This document shows, piece by piece, positions 1 to 5,642 of a stretch of 6,390 nt of DNA. The notes beneath the pieces are model-generated. The model searched no databases. It saw only the letters and a list, made by a program, of their open reading frames with translations, and was not told the origin of the DNA. The first letter of the stretch is position 1, and every line of letters starts with the position of its first letter. Both the position numbers and the translations under genes were made by a program. The DNA lies in NCBI GenBank assembly GCA_030619245.1, contig JAUXBS010000073.1:1-6390 (forward strand). Direction: 5' to 3'. This stretch comes from Clostridia bacterium (GTDB lineage: Bacteria > UBA6262 > WVXT01 > JAUXBS01).

Positions 1-123
1 AAGAAGTTGCCCGGAATTTAGCCTCCCGAAGGGCAAAGGGCTTTTGGCCTGTGACTTTGCAACACTCGCCTCTCGTTGTTTCGGCGCGGCTCAAAATACC
101 ATTGCAAAAACATCGGGAATTTA
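1..123 (-). repeat. possible dispersed non-coding element or remnant
   Basis: This stretch is more GC-rich than the AT-rich sequence that follows it and has no start/SD signature of a gene. It contains short self-complementary pieces (CCC-GAA-GGG at 25-33; CGCC/GGCG around 68-85). A near-repeat CGGAATTTA / CGGGAATTTA lies at each end (12-20 and 114-123), like the boundaries of an inserted unit. On the minus strand it encodes a 31-codon open frame (113 down to 18) rich in Arg, Lys and Pro, with no ribosome binding site. Frames like this are often over-annotated inside dispersed repeats of uncultured bacterial genomes; that resemblance is from memory only. It could instead be the untranslated tail of a gene outside the window. 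Confidence 0.3.
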
Positions 124-179
124 TGAGACAGAGTACTAAGTTTATGATAATGAAATATAGGAAAATAACTCTTGTCTCA
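124..179 (+). repeat. imperfect inverted repeat, long-range hairpin
   Basis: The left arm TGAGACAGAGT (124-134) pairs with the right arm ACTCTTGTCTCA (168-179). This gives eleven pairs with one bulged T, around a 33-nt AT-rich loop. The right arm overlaps the stem of the neighbouring hairpin at 162-189, so an RNA could form only one of the two. This could be an antiterminator/terminator pair, the end of a small mobile element, or chance. Confidence 0.4.
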
Positions 180-190
180 GGGTTATTTTT
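162..190 (+). terminator. terminator-like hairpin
   Basis: AAAATAAC (162-169) is perfectly complementary to GTTATTTT (182-189). A G-U pair (170/181) and a C-G pair (171/180) extend the stem to 10 bp around an 8-nt loop. The downstream arm is itself U-rich and runs into TTATTTG. The A-rich left arm and U-rich right arm fit an intrinsic terminator for a transcript coming from left of the window, but the stem is weak in GC. Confidence is therefore moderate to low. Confidence 0.4.
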
Positions 191-243
191 ATTTGTACGC
201 ATTTGTTTTTCCGGCTGTGTGGGACGGTAAAAGGAAAATACCG

Positions 244-273
244 TTGATTCAAAACTGTCCTGCCTGGTATAAT
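244..273 (+). promoter_or_regulatory. sigma70-type promoter with extended -10
   Basis: A -35 hexamer TTGATT (244-249; four of six matches to TTGACA) is followed by an 18-bp spacer and a perfect TATAAT (268-273) preceded by TGG, i.e. an extended -10. Transcription would start near 280 and give an untranslated leader of about 85 nt before the EamA-type gene at 366. A small hairpin (CGGC 285-288 with GCCG 296-299) lies in that leader; I recognise no riboswitch class in it. Confidence 0.65.
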
Positions 274-365
274 AAGTCAGCTCACGGCCAGGGACGCCGA
301 ATATGGTGGGATTGGAAGAATTGGAATAAAATCGGAAAAAATCGCTGTTCAGGAAGGAGGCGGGA

Positions 366-785
366 ATGAAAGCATATTACTGGGCAATTCTGGCTGCGCT
401 GATATGGGGGGTGGCTCCCATCGTGGAAAAAATGGGGCTGGCTGAAATAAGCCCGCTGCCGGGGGTATTTTTAAGGAGCATGAGTGTATTTGCCGGGGGG
501 CTGGTAATCGCGGTATTCAGCCCTGGAGTGATAAAGGCGCTTGCGGGTTACAGTATGAAGTCAATGATATTCATATGCCTGGGAGGGGTGAGCGCAAGTA
601 TAATAGGTTCCATTTTTTTCTACCATGCCTTGAAGTACGGGGAGGTATCAAGGGTAGTCCCGATTGGAGCTTCCTTTCCGCTTGTAAGTGTCATTCTGGG
701 TGTTGTCTTTCTTAATGAGGGGGTAACGGTCAGTAAAGTGGTAGGGATATTGTTTGTAATGGGCGGGATATATTTGTTGAAATAA
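366..785 (+). CDS. half-size EamA/DMT-family membrane protein
   Basis: The protein (139 aa) is an inner-membrane protein of the drug/metabolite transporter superfamily with a single EamA repeat. Full-length EamA carriers have two repeats and about ten helices; this has about five: residues 5-20, 34-52, 66-88, 97-116 and 121-138. Family features are the N-terminal ALIWGVAPIVEK (11-22), FLRS (35-38), YGEVSRVVPI (91-100) and the closing helix after FLNEGVTVSKVVG. It matches the short single-domain EamA group (COG2510-like), so it probably works as a dimer; the substrate cannot be read from sequence. The ATG is well supported: AAGGAGG at 354-360 with a 5-nt spacer. A good promoter lies at 244-273. 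The recombinase gene begins 16 nt after its stop, so the two are probably co-transcribed. The size matches the known half-size class, so truncation is unlikely. Confidence 0.85.
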   Translation: MKAYYWAILAALIWGVAPIVEKMGLAEISPLPGVFLRSMSVFAGGLVIAVFSPGVIKALAGYSMKSMIFICLGGVSASIIGSIFFYHALKYGEVSRVVPIGASFPLVSVILGVVFLNEGVTVSKVVGILFVMGGIYLLK

Positions 786-788
786 TTT

Positions 789-794
789 AAGGAG
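789..794 (+). promoter_or_regulatory. ribosome binding site that fixes a TTG start
   Basis: AAGGAG lies 7 nt before TTG 802. The nearby ATG at 798 is in another frame and reaches TAA after four codons, so the Shine-Dalgarno sequence supports TTG as the recombinase start. Confidence 0.7.
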
Positions 795-801
795 TGGATG
801 G

Positions 802-1695
802 TTGAAAGATAATAAAAACGAACAACTGGTGAATGAGTTTATAAATTACCTTTCCGTTGAAAAGGGATTAGCCGTTAACACCAGGAAAGCATACAGGCAG
901 GATCTTCGCAGGTATTTGCAATACCTGAAGAAGGCGGAGAAGAATATTCTTACTATCAAGCGGGATGGGTTAATGAAGTTCTTTATATCTATGAGGAAGG
1001 GGCTTACGGTAGCTTCAATTGCCCGTATAATGGTTACCACCAGGATGTTTTACAGGTTTCTTGTTGCCGAAGGATACTGCAGGGAGGAACCAACTGTTAA
1101 CCTGGAGTCCCCCAGGCTTGCCCGGTACCTTCCCGTGGCATTGAATCAACTTGAGGTTGAGTCGCTACTGGACCGGGCAGGAAGGAACAAACGCAGCGGG
1201 ATAAGGGACAGGGCAATGATAGAACTGCTTTATTCTACGGGGCTGCGTGTTTCCGAACTGGTTAACCTGACCCTTGACAGGATTGACCTGAAGAAGGGAT
1301 ACCTGAGGTGTATCGGCAAGAGGAACAGGGAGAGGATCGTCCCGTTCGGCGAAAAAGCGAATGAATTGCTTACGGAGTATATAAATATATTCCGCGTAAA
1401 ACAGAAAAACAGCGGCAGTAATATTTTGTTTCTTGGTTCTTCCGGTAAGAAGGTTTCCAGGTCGACCGTGTGGAAACACATAAAGGTTTATGCCGCGCAG
1501 GCGGGAATAAAAAACGACATAGGCCCGCATACATTGCGTCATTCCTTTGCAACCCACCTGCTTGAGGGCGGGGCGGATTTACGGAGCATACAGGAGCTGC
1601 TGGGCCACCGGGATATCTCAACAACGCAGATATATACGCACGTGAGCGGCCGCCACCTGAAAAACGCTCACAAAAAATACCATCCCAGGGGATAG
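802..1695 (+). CDS. xerD: Xer-type tyrosine recombinase (XerD-like)
   Basis: This site-specific recombinase (297 aa) is expected to act with a partner at the chromosomal dif site to resolve chromosome dimers at division. Length is that of XerC/XerD. The N-terminal SAM-like core-binding domain (about 6-92) includes FINYLSVEKGLAVNTRKAY. The catalytic domain (about 113-294) keeps all active-site residues: Arg149 (TGLRVSEL), Lys173 (GKRNRERIVP), His243 and Arg246 (HTLRH), His269 (LLGHRDISTTQIYTHV) and nucleophile Tyr278. The C-terminal ending HPRG and the STTQIYTHV block look closer to XerD than XerC, but that split is not certain from reading alone. Its intact catalytic set argues against a decaying phage integrase, and no attachment site or dif-like 28-mer was found nearby. 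It starts at TTG, lies 16 nt behind the EamA-type gene, and is followed by a fresh promoter. No clear terminator follows it. Confidence 0.9.
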   Translation: MKDNKNEQLVNEFINYLSVEKGLAVNTRKAYRQDLRRYLQYLKKAEKNILTIKRDGLMKFFISMRKGLTVASIARIMVTTRMFYRFLVAEGYCREEPTVNLESPRLARYLPVALNQLEVESLLDRAGRNKRSGIRDRAMIELLYSTGLRVSELVNLTLDRIDLKKGYLRCIGKRNRERIVPFGEKANELLTEYINIFRVKQKNSGSNILFLGSSGKKVSRSTVWKHIKVYAAQAGIKNDIGPHTLRHSFATHLLEGGADLRSIQELLGHRDISTTQIYTHVSGRHLKNAHKKYHPRG

Positions 1696-1718
1696 AAAAG
1701 GGTTCACAAGAAAATTCA

Positions 1719-1748
1719 TTGACATTGACAGAGGAAATATGATATAAA
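1719..1748 (+). promoter_or_regulatory. sigma70-type promoter for the three-enzyme unit
   Basis: A perfect -35 TTGACA (1719-1724), an 18-bp spacer and -10 TATAAA (1743-1748) preceded by TGA (extended -10) give a strong predicted promoter. The -35 is tandemly duplicated (second TTGACA 1725-1730). The second copy has no well-spaced -10, although TATGAT at 1738-1743 sits 13 bp from the first copy. Transcription would begin near 1755, about 34 nt before the oxidoreductase ATG. Confidence 0.7.
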
Positions 1749-1788
1749 AAATATTTGTTCTGTATTCAGAGAGGGCCAGGGTTAAAAA

Positions 1789-3165
1789 ATGCGTAAGGAT
1801 ATTGGGAAAATAATTATTTTGGGCGCCGGCCCTACAGGGCTCGGAGCTGCGTACAGGTTAAAAGAACTGGGGTATGATGATTTTATAGTCCTGGAAAGGG
1901 AAAATCATATAGGGGGGCTTTCTGCATCCTTTGAAGACAGGAAAGGTTTCACCTGGGATATAGGCGGGCATATTCAGTTTTCGCATTACAGGTATTTCGA
2001 CAGGGTAATGGAAAAATGCCTCAACAGGGAGGATTGGCTGCAGCATAAAAGGGATTCCTGGATATGGATGAAAAAAAGGTTTATTCCTTATCCTTTTCAG
2101 AACAACATCCGTTATCTTCCAAATGAGGATACCTGGAAATGCATAAAAGGGCTTATAGAGGCATCCAAAAAAGGTATGCGGGGTGGAAAGGTAAGGAACT
2201 TCAGAGAATGGATGTTTCATGTTTTCGGAAAGGGGATAGCAGAAGAATTCATGGTTCCCTATAACCGGAAAGTATGGGCTCATCCGCTTGGGCAGATGTC
2301 ATACAGGTGGATAGGAGACCGTGTTTCTGTGGTTGATCTGAACAAGGTTGTTGAGAAGGTGGTTATGGGGAAGGATGATATACAATGGGGGCCAAACAGT
2401 ACCTTCAAATTCCCTATAAAAGGCGGAACCGGCGCTATATGGAAAAATACAGGAGAGCTGATAGGGGAAAATAAGTTTAGAACCAGGTCGGAAGTGAGAA
2501 GAGTGGATCCTGTTAAAAAGGAATTGTTTCTTGCCGGTAATAAGAAAATAGATTATGATGTTTTGCTGAACACGGGGCCGCTTGATAAATTTGCAGGGAT
2601 GGTTGATAATTTCCCGCCGGCCCTGAGGAAAAAAGCAAAGACACTTAAGTATTCTTCCGTGAATGTTGTAGGGATTGGCTTGAAGGGCAAGCCCCGTGAT
2701 GAGTTAAAAAAGAAGTGCTGGATGTATTTTCCCGAATCAGACTGTCCGTTTTATCGCGTAACCGTATTTTCCAATTATTCACCCAACAACGTTCCTGACA
2801 GCAAGCTGTACTGGTCATTGATGGCGGAGACGAGCGAATCAAAATACAAACCTGTCAGTAAAGACAGGATAGTGAAAGATACCATAGACGGGTTCAAAGC
2901 AACGGGATTGATTGAGAATAAATCCGGGATTGTCTCAAAATGGAGTTATAGGGCGTCATATGCTTATCCTGTTCCCAGCCTGGAAAGGGACGGTATATTA
3001 AAGGACGTTATTCTCCGGCTTGAGAAATCAGAATTATACAGCAGGGGAAGGTTCGGTGGATGGAAGTATGAAATGGGTAACCAGGACCATTCGTTCATGC
3101 AGGGAGTTGAATGGGTTGACAGGGTGGTTTCAGGGAAGAAAGAAAAAACGTATTCATTGAAATGA
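1789..3165 (+). CDS. FAD-dependent oxidoreductase, protoporphyrinogen-oxidase/UGM-like
   Basis: The protein (458 aa) is a flavoprotein of the amine-oxidase/protoporphyrinogen-oxidase fold (COG1232-like), probably cytosolic. The N-terminal Rossmann motif GAGPTGLGAAYRL (12-24) and the acidic Glu36 at the end of strand 2 bind the FAD ADP moiety; GGLSAS (42-47) and WDIGGH (56-61) are the next FAD contacts. The middle block GKGIAEEF...PYNRKVW (147-163) and the C-terminal GRFGGWKYEMGNQDHS (420-435) are hallmarks of a subgroup often found in surface-polysaccharide loci and related to UDP-galactopyranose mutase. It is unlikely to be a haem enzyme, since no haem gene is nearby. The substrate is unknown: a nucleotide sugar, lipid or isoprenoid is possible. 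The ATG at 1789 has a modest AGGG (1778-1781) 7 nt upstream and begins right before the nucleotide-binding strand. It is the first gene of a unit with the glycosyltransferase 28 nt downstream. Confidence 0.82.
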   Translation: MRKDIGKIIILGAGPTGLGAAYRLKELGYDDFIVLERENHIGGLSASFEDRKGFTWDIGGHIQFSHYRYFDRVMEKCLNREDWLQHKRDSWIWMKKRFIPYPFQNNIRYLPNEDTWKCIKGLIEASKKGMRGGKVRNFREWMFHVFGKGIAEEFMVPYNRKVWAHPLGQMSYRWIGDRVSVVDLNKVVEKVVMGKDDIQWGPNSTFKFPIKGGTGAIWKNTGELIGENKFRTRSEVRRVDPVKKELFLAGNKKIDYDVLLNTGPLDKFAGMVDNFPPALRKKAKTLKYSSVNVVGIGLKGKPRDELKKKCWMYFPESDCPFYRVTVFSNYSPNNVPDSKLYWSLMAETSESKYKPVSKDRIVKDTIDGFKATGLIENKSGIVSKWSYRASYAYPVPSLERDGILKDVILRLEKSELYSRGRFGGWKYEMGNQDHSFMQGVEWVDRVVSGKKEKTYSLK

Positions 3166-3193
3166 TAAGTAGCGGGATTGGGGAGCACAGGGC

Positions 3194-4399
3194 ATGAATG
3201 AACCTGTTGAAAAAAACATGTTAAATAAAAAGGAAAACAAAAGAAAAAAAATCCTGATTGCAAGTATTGATGCAGGGTTTGCTCACAGGATTCACGGTCA
3301 GGCAATAAGAAGCGGGATAGAAAAACTCTATCCGGGCAGGTATGAAGTAAGGGTCATGGATTTTGCCAGGGAGGTGGGCTCTGTCCGGATTGATGAATTT
3401 CATAAGAAGTCCTGGAGTTTATTGCTGCGTTATCCGACTGTTATGAACCTGGCGTTCTACGTCGCGGATGTATTTCACAGGCTGGGGCATAAAATGGAGG
3501 AGGTTTTTGGAAGGAAGTTCATAGAGGATTCAATACGGTTTGTCAGGGAATACAAGCCCGATATGATTATCGGGGTCCACCCGCACACTATTCACGTTGC
3601 AGTAATAATAAAAAAAAGGATGGGACTGGACATACCCGTGATAGGGGTTGATATAGAGCCCTTCTACTGCAATTCCATTTACGTAATTCCGGGAGTCGAC
3701 AAGTATATCGTTTTTTCTGAAAGAATAAAAAGGAAGTTAAGCAAAAATGGCGTTCCCGAAGAAAAGATTGTAATTTTTGATTTTATAATAAAACCCATAT
3801 TTACCGGGAAGTTTGACTCCGTTGAGGCAACAAGAAAGAGGCTGGGAATAGCCACTGACAAGCTCACTGTTCTTATGACCTCAGGCGGTGAAGGTATAGG
3901 CAAAATTGAGAAATATATAATGGCAACCATCAAATCCAACCTGGACGTTCAATTACTCGTTATAACAGGCAGAAATACTATAATGAAGGAGGAGTTAAGC
4001 AGGATTGTAATTCCGGAAGGAAGTAAAACAATCCTGAAAATATTCGGGTTTGTGGAGGACATGAGCGGGGCTACGCATGCTGCCGATATATCTTTTGGAA
4101 AGGCGGGCGGCTGCACCACCATAGAAGGGCTTTGCATGAAAAAGCCGATGATGTACTTCAAGTACGTCGGGGAGAATGAAAGGCAGAATATAGTGTTTGT
4201 TGAGAAGAACGAATTGGGCTGGTACGTTCCAACGGCAAGAAGGTATGTGCAGCGGCTGAAAGAAGTTATTAAAAACCCCGGCATACTAAATGATATAAGA
4301 GAAAAATACGAAAAGCTGAATATTAAGTCGGGCACAGAGGAAATAAGCAGGTATATTGTCAGTATCCTTAATGGATGGAAACCCGGGGGGAAGATATGA
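3194..4399 (+). CDS. GT28-type (MurG/MGDG-synthase-like) glycosyltransferase
   Basis: This GT-B glycosyltransferase (401 aa) is expected to move a sugar from a nucleotide donor to a lipid-type acceptor at the inner face of the membrane. After a basic N-terminus comes the acceptor domain: SIDAGFAHRIHGQAI (24-38), the counterpart of the usual Gly-rich GAGH loop, and KPDMIIGVHPHT (121-132). The C-terminal donor domain has SGGEGIG (230-236), the nucleotide-sugar segment VEDMSGATHAADISFGKAGG (287-306) with TTIEGL (308-313), and the GENERQN motif (326-332), all typical of the MGDG-synthase/MurG group. No signal peptide or membrane helix is seen. ATG 3194 is preferred because GGGGAG (3180-3185) lies 8 nt upstream; in-frame ATG 3218 has no such site. 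The stop overlaps the next start (ATGA, 4396-4399), which suggests translational coupling. True MurG is less likely, given the absence of any cell-wall gene cluster. Donor and acceptor are unknown. Confidence 0.8.
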   Translation: MNEPVEKNMLNKKENKRKKILIASIDAGFAHRIHGQAIRSGIEKLYPGRYEVRVMDFAREVGSVRIDEFHKKSWSLLLRYPTVMNLAFYVADVFHRLGHKMEEVFGRKFIEDSIRFVREYKPDMIIGVHPHTIHVAVIIKKRMGLDIPVIGVDIEPFYCNSIYVIPGVDKYIVFSERIKRKLSKNGVPEEKIVIFDFIIKPIFTGKFDSVEATRKRLGIATDKLTVLMTSGGEGIGKIEKYIMATIKSNLDVQLLVITGRNTIMKEELSRIVIPEGSKTILKIFGFVEDMSGATHAADISFGKAGGCTTIEGLCMKKPMMYFKYVGENERQNIVFVEKNELGWYVPTARRYVQRLKEVIKNPGILNDIREKYEKLNIKSGTEEISRYIVSILNGWKPGGKI

Positions 4400-5373
4400 A
4401 AGTATTAGTAACCGGAGGCAGTGGTTTCATAGGCAGTCACCTCATAGAGGCGCTTCTTGAAGGAAAGCATGAAATCAGATGCCTGGTTGTAAAGGGTGAT
4501 GACCTGTCCTGGATACAGGGTCTAAAGATAGAGATTGTATACGGTAATACCACTGACAGGGAGTCTCTTGAAAAAGCGGTTAAGGGCGTTGATTACGTGT
4601 ACCATCTGGCAGCGGTGTTACTCGCTCCGGATTATGAAGGTTACCACAGGATAAACTATGAGGGCACAAAAAACATCGTTGATGCCTGCATTGAGTCCGG
4701 GCTGAATTTGAAGAGGTTCATATTTGTCTCCAGTGTGGCTGCCGGCGGCCCAACGGGTAAGGATGAGGTATTGACGGAGGAAAGCAAGGGCAGGCCGATA
4801 TCGGATTACGGCAGGGTAAAACTGAAAGCTGAAAAATACCTGGAATCGGTGAAAGATAAAATTTCGTTTACTATTATAAGACTGTCAGTGGTATACGGCC
4901 CGCGGGAAAAAGGAGCTATTTACTCCTGCTACAGGGTAATAAACGCAGGATTCAAACCTCTTCTCGGCAAGGGCATATCAAATATATGTTATGTAAAGGA
5001 TGCTGTGAATGGGATGATTCTTGCGGCCCGGAAAGATGTGGCAAGGGGTAAGACGTACCTGATAGCGCAGCATGAGCTGGTTACAAGGGAAGAAATATTT
5101 TGCAGTATTGAGAAGGCAATGGGTAAAAAGGCGCTGACATTAAAAATCCCGCTTGCGGTAAGCCTGCTGGCCATTCCATTTTTCTGGTTGTTCAGTAAAG
5201 TTACCGGGAGTGAAATAATATTCAATTTACGTAATTATATCGACCTTAGACACGGTTACTGGAAGTATTCAACCGACAGGGCGGAAAAGGAACTGGGATT
5301 CAATTCGGAATATGGCCTTGAGAAGGGCGCCAGGTTAACGGCAGATTGGTATAAGCAGAACGGTTTGTTATAA
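4396..5373 (+). CDS. extended SDR, NAD-dependent epimerase/reductase
   Basis: The protein (325 aa) is an extended short-chain dehydrogenase/reductase. TGGSGFIG (6-13) is the NAD(P)-binding loop; HLAA (70-73), Ser112/Ser113 (FVSSVAAGG), and the catalytic Tyr138/Lys142 (YGRVK) complete the active site; IRLSVVYGPRE (161-171) binds cofactor and substrate. The pattern CLVVKGDDLSWI followed by GNTTDRESLEKAVKGVDYVYHLAA resembles dihydroflavonol-reductase, HpnA and 3-beta-hydroxysteroid-dehydrogenase-like SDRs more than sugar 4-epimerases. A hydrophobic stretch (252-268) could touch or span the membrane, which also fits a lipid substrate. I chose ATG 4396 over in-frame ATG 4375: it begins directly at the Rossmann strand, has a G-rich ribosome site (4385-4390), and overlaps the glycosyltransferase stop as ATGA. 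The upstream start would add seven residues with no ribosome site. It is probably the last gene of its unit. Sugar epimerase activity cannot be excluded. Confidence 0.83.
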   Translation: MKVLVTGGSGFIGSHLIEALLEGKHEIRCLVVKGDDLSWIQGLKIEIVYGNTTDRESLEKAVKGVDYVYHLAAVLLAPDYEGYHRINYEGTKNIVDACIESGLNLKRFIFVSSVAAGGPTGKDEVLTEESKGRPISDYGRVKLKAEKYLESVKDKISFTIIRLSVVYGPREKGAIYSCYRVINAGFKPLLGKGISNICYVKDAVNGMILAARKDVARGKTYLIAQHELVTREEIFCSIEKAMGKKALTLKIPLAVSLLAIPFFWLFSKVTGSEIIFNLRNYIDLRHGYWKYSTDRAEKELGFNSEYGLEKGARLTADWYKQNGLL

Positions 5374-5398
5374 CAGGGGTGGGAAGCAAACCCCTGTT
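5372..5398 (+). terminator. hairpin terminator at the end of the SDR gene
   Basis: AACAGGGGT (5372-5380) pairs perfectly with ACCCCTGTT (5390-5398), a 9-bp stem with a 9-nt loop; the stem begins inside the TAA stop codon. The 3' side continues TTAGGATTT, not a long T run. This is probably the transcript end of the three-enzyme unit, with less certainty than a classic intrinsic terminator, or a 3'-end-protecting hairpin. Confidence 0.55.
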
Positions 5399-5422
5399 TA
5401 GGATTTGGGTAATCGGAAATTC

Positions 5423-5451
5423 TTGACAATCATTGCTTTTTGTGTTAATAT
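5423..5451 (+). promoter_or_regulatory. sigma70-type promoter of the leader/DUF2061 unit
   Basis: A perfect -35 TTGACA (5423-5428), a 17-bp spacer and -10 TAATAT (5446-5451; four of six) preceded by TGT (extended -10). A perfect TATAAT at 5454-5459 is 25 bp from this -35 and so cannot be paired with it. Transcription would begin near 5458, about 185 nt before the DUF2061 start. Confidence 0.65.
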
Positions 5452-5533
5452 ATTATAATTAATTAGAATAATAGAAAAAATTATCATACCAACTGATTAA
5501 GGAGTAATAGCAAGAGTTTTAAGTTTATTCAGA

Positions 5534-5557
5534 ATCAAGTTAATATTGATACTTGAT
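5534..5557 (+). repeat. perfect 7-bp inverted repeat in leader
   Basis: ATCAAGT (5534-5540) and ACTTGAT (5551-5557) are perfectly complementary with a 10-nt AT-rich loop. Arm centres are 17 bp apart, so it could be an RNA hairpin or a dimeric-regulator operator downstream of the promoter. Confidence 0.4.
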
Positions 5558-5566
5558 AAATATTAG

Positions 5567-5588
5567 AATATAATTACTAATATAATTA
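5567..5588 (+). repeat. short direct repeat AATATAATTA
   Basis: Two identical 10-bp copies (5567-5576 and 5579-5588) sit with a 12-bp period, just before the intrinsic terminator. In such AT-rich sequence, chance is a real possibility. Confidence 0.3.
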
Positions 5589-5596
5589 AAACAAAA

Positions 5597-5632
5597 CTCC
5601 GCAGCTTTTAAGTTGGGAGATTTTTTATTTTT
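5597..5632 (+). terminator. strong intrinsic terminator before the DUF2061 gene
   Basis: CTCC (5597-5600) pairs with GGAG (5616-5619), and after a bulged G, CAGCTT (5602-5607) pairs with AAGTTG (5610-5615) with one G-U pair. At the tip a few pairs must open to form a loop. The hairpin is followed by a T-rich tract (5621-5632, eleven T in twelve) and preceded by four A residues. It ends ten bases before ATG 5643, so readthrough past it would be needed to express the DUF2061 gene from the 5423 promoter. Confidence 0.75.
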
Positions 5633-5634
5633 AT

Positions 5635-5639
5635 GGAGG
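5635..5639 (+). promoter_or_regulatory. ribosome binding site, short spacing
   Basis: GGAGG ends only 3 nt before ATG 5643, closer than the usual 5-9 nt. It sits directly after the terminator T tract and decides between ATG 5643 and the in-frame TTG 5613, which lies inside the terminator hairpin and has no ribosome site. Confidence 0.6.
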
Positions 5640-5642
5640 AAT

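Larger units (their letters stand above)
5458..5632 (+). ncRNA. AT-rich leader RNA, candidate attenuator or small RNA
   Basis: Between the promoter and the terminator there is about 175 nt of strongly AT-rich, gene-free sequence. It holds a perfect hairpin (5534-5557) and a direct repeat (5567-5588). GAGTTTT (5514-5520) is perfectly complementary to AAAACTC (5593-5599), which covers the left arm of the terminator, so an alternative antiterminating fold is possible. GGAGT (5501-5505) can also pair with ACTCC (5596-5600). No known riboswitch, T-box or leader-peptide signature was recognised: AAGGAG at 5499-5504 has no start codon behind it. Either a cis-acting transcription attenuator for the DUF2061 gene or a stand-alone small RNA fits. 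The limits given are approximate. Confidence 0.45.

Noticed and set aside
18..113. 31-codon minus-strand frame (Arg/Pro-rich)
   Set aside because: No Shine-Dalgarno sequence and no recognisable domain; better explained as part of a possible non-coding repeat.
280..365. Guanidine (mini-ykkC) riboswitch before the EamA-type gene
   Set aside because: An ACGG occurs at 284-287, but the paired hairpins with ACGR loops that define the class are not present.
172..369. 65-codon plus-strand open frame from TTG overlapping the EamA start by ATGA
   Set aside because: It has no ribosome site, its composition (rich in Trp, Arg, Lys, no domain) is unlike its neighbours, and a strong promoter with perfect TATAAT lies inside it.
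1165..1624. Long minus-strand frames opposite the recombinase gene
   Set aside because: The plus frame has a complete catalytic set; the minus frames are low-complexity shadows without starts or motifs.
5440..5470. dif-like recombination site near the AT-rich gap
   Set aside because: The sequence resembles dif only in AT richness; the two 11-bp recombinase arms with a 6-bp centre could not be matched on either strand.
5458..5632. T-box or 6S RNA identity for the leader
   Set aside because: No T-box AGGGTGG-type antitermination motif is present, and the 5' and 3' ends are not complementary as in 6S RNA.
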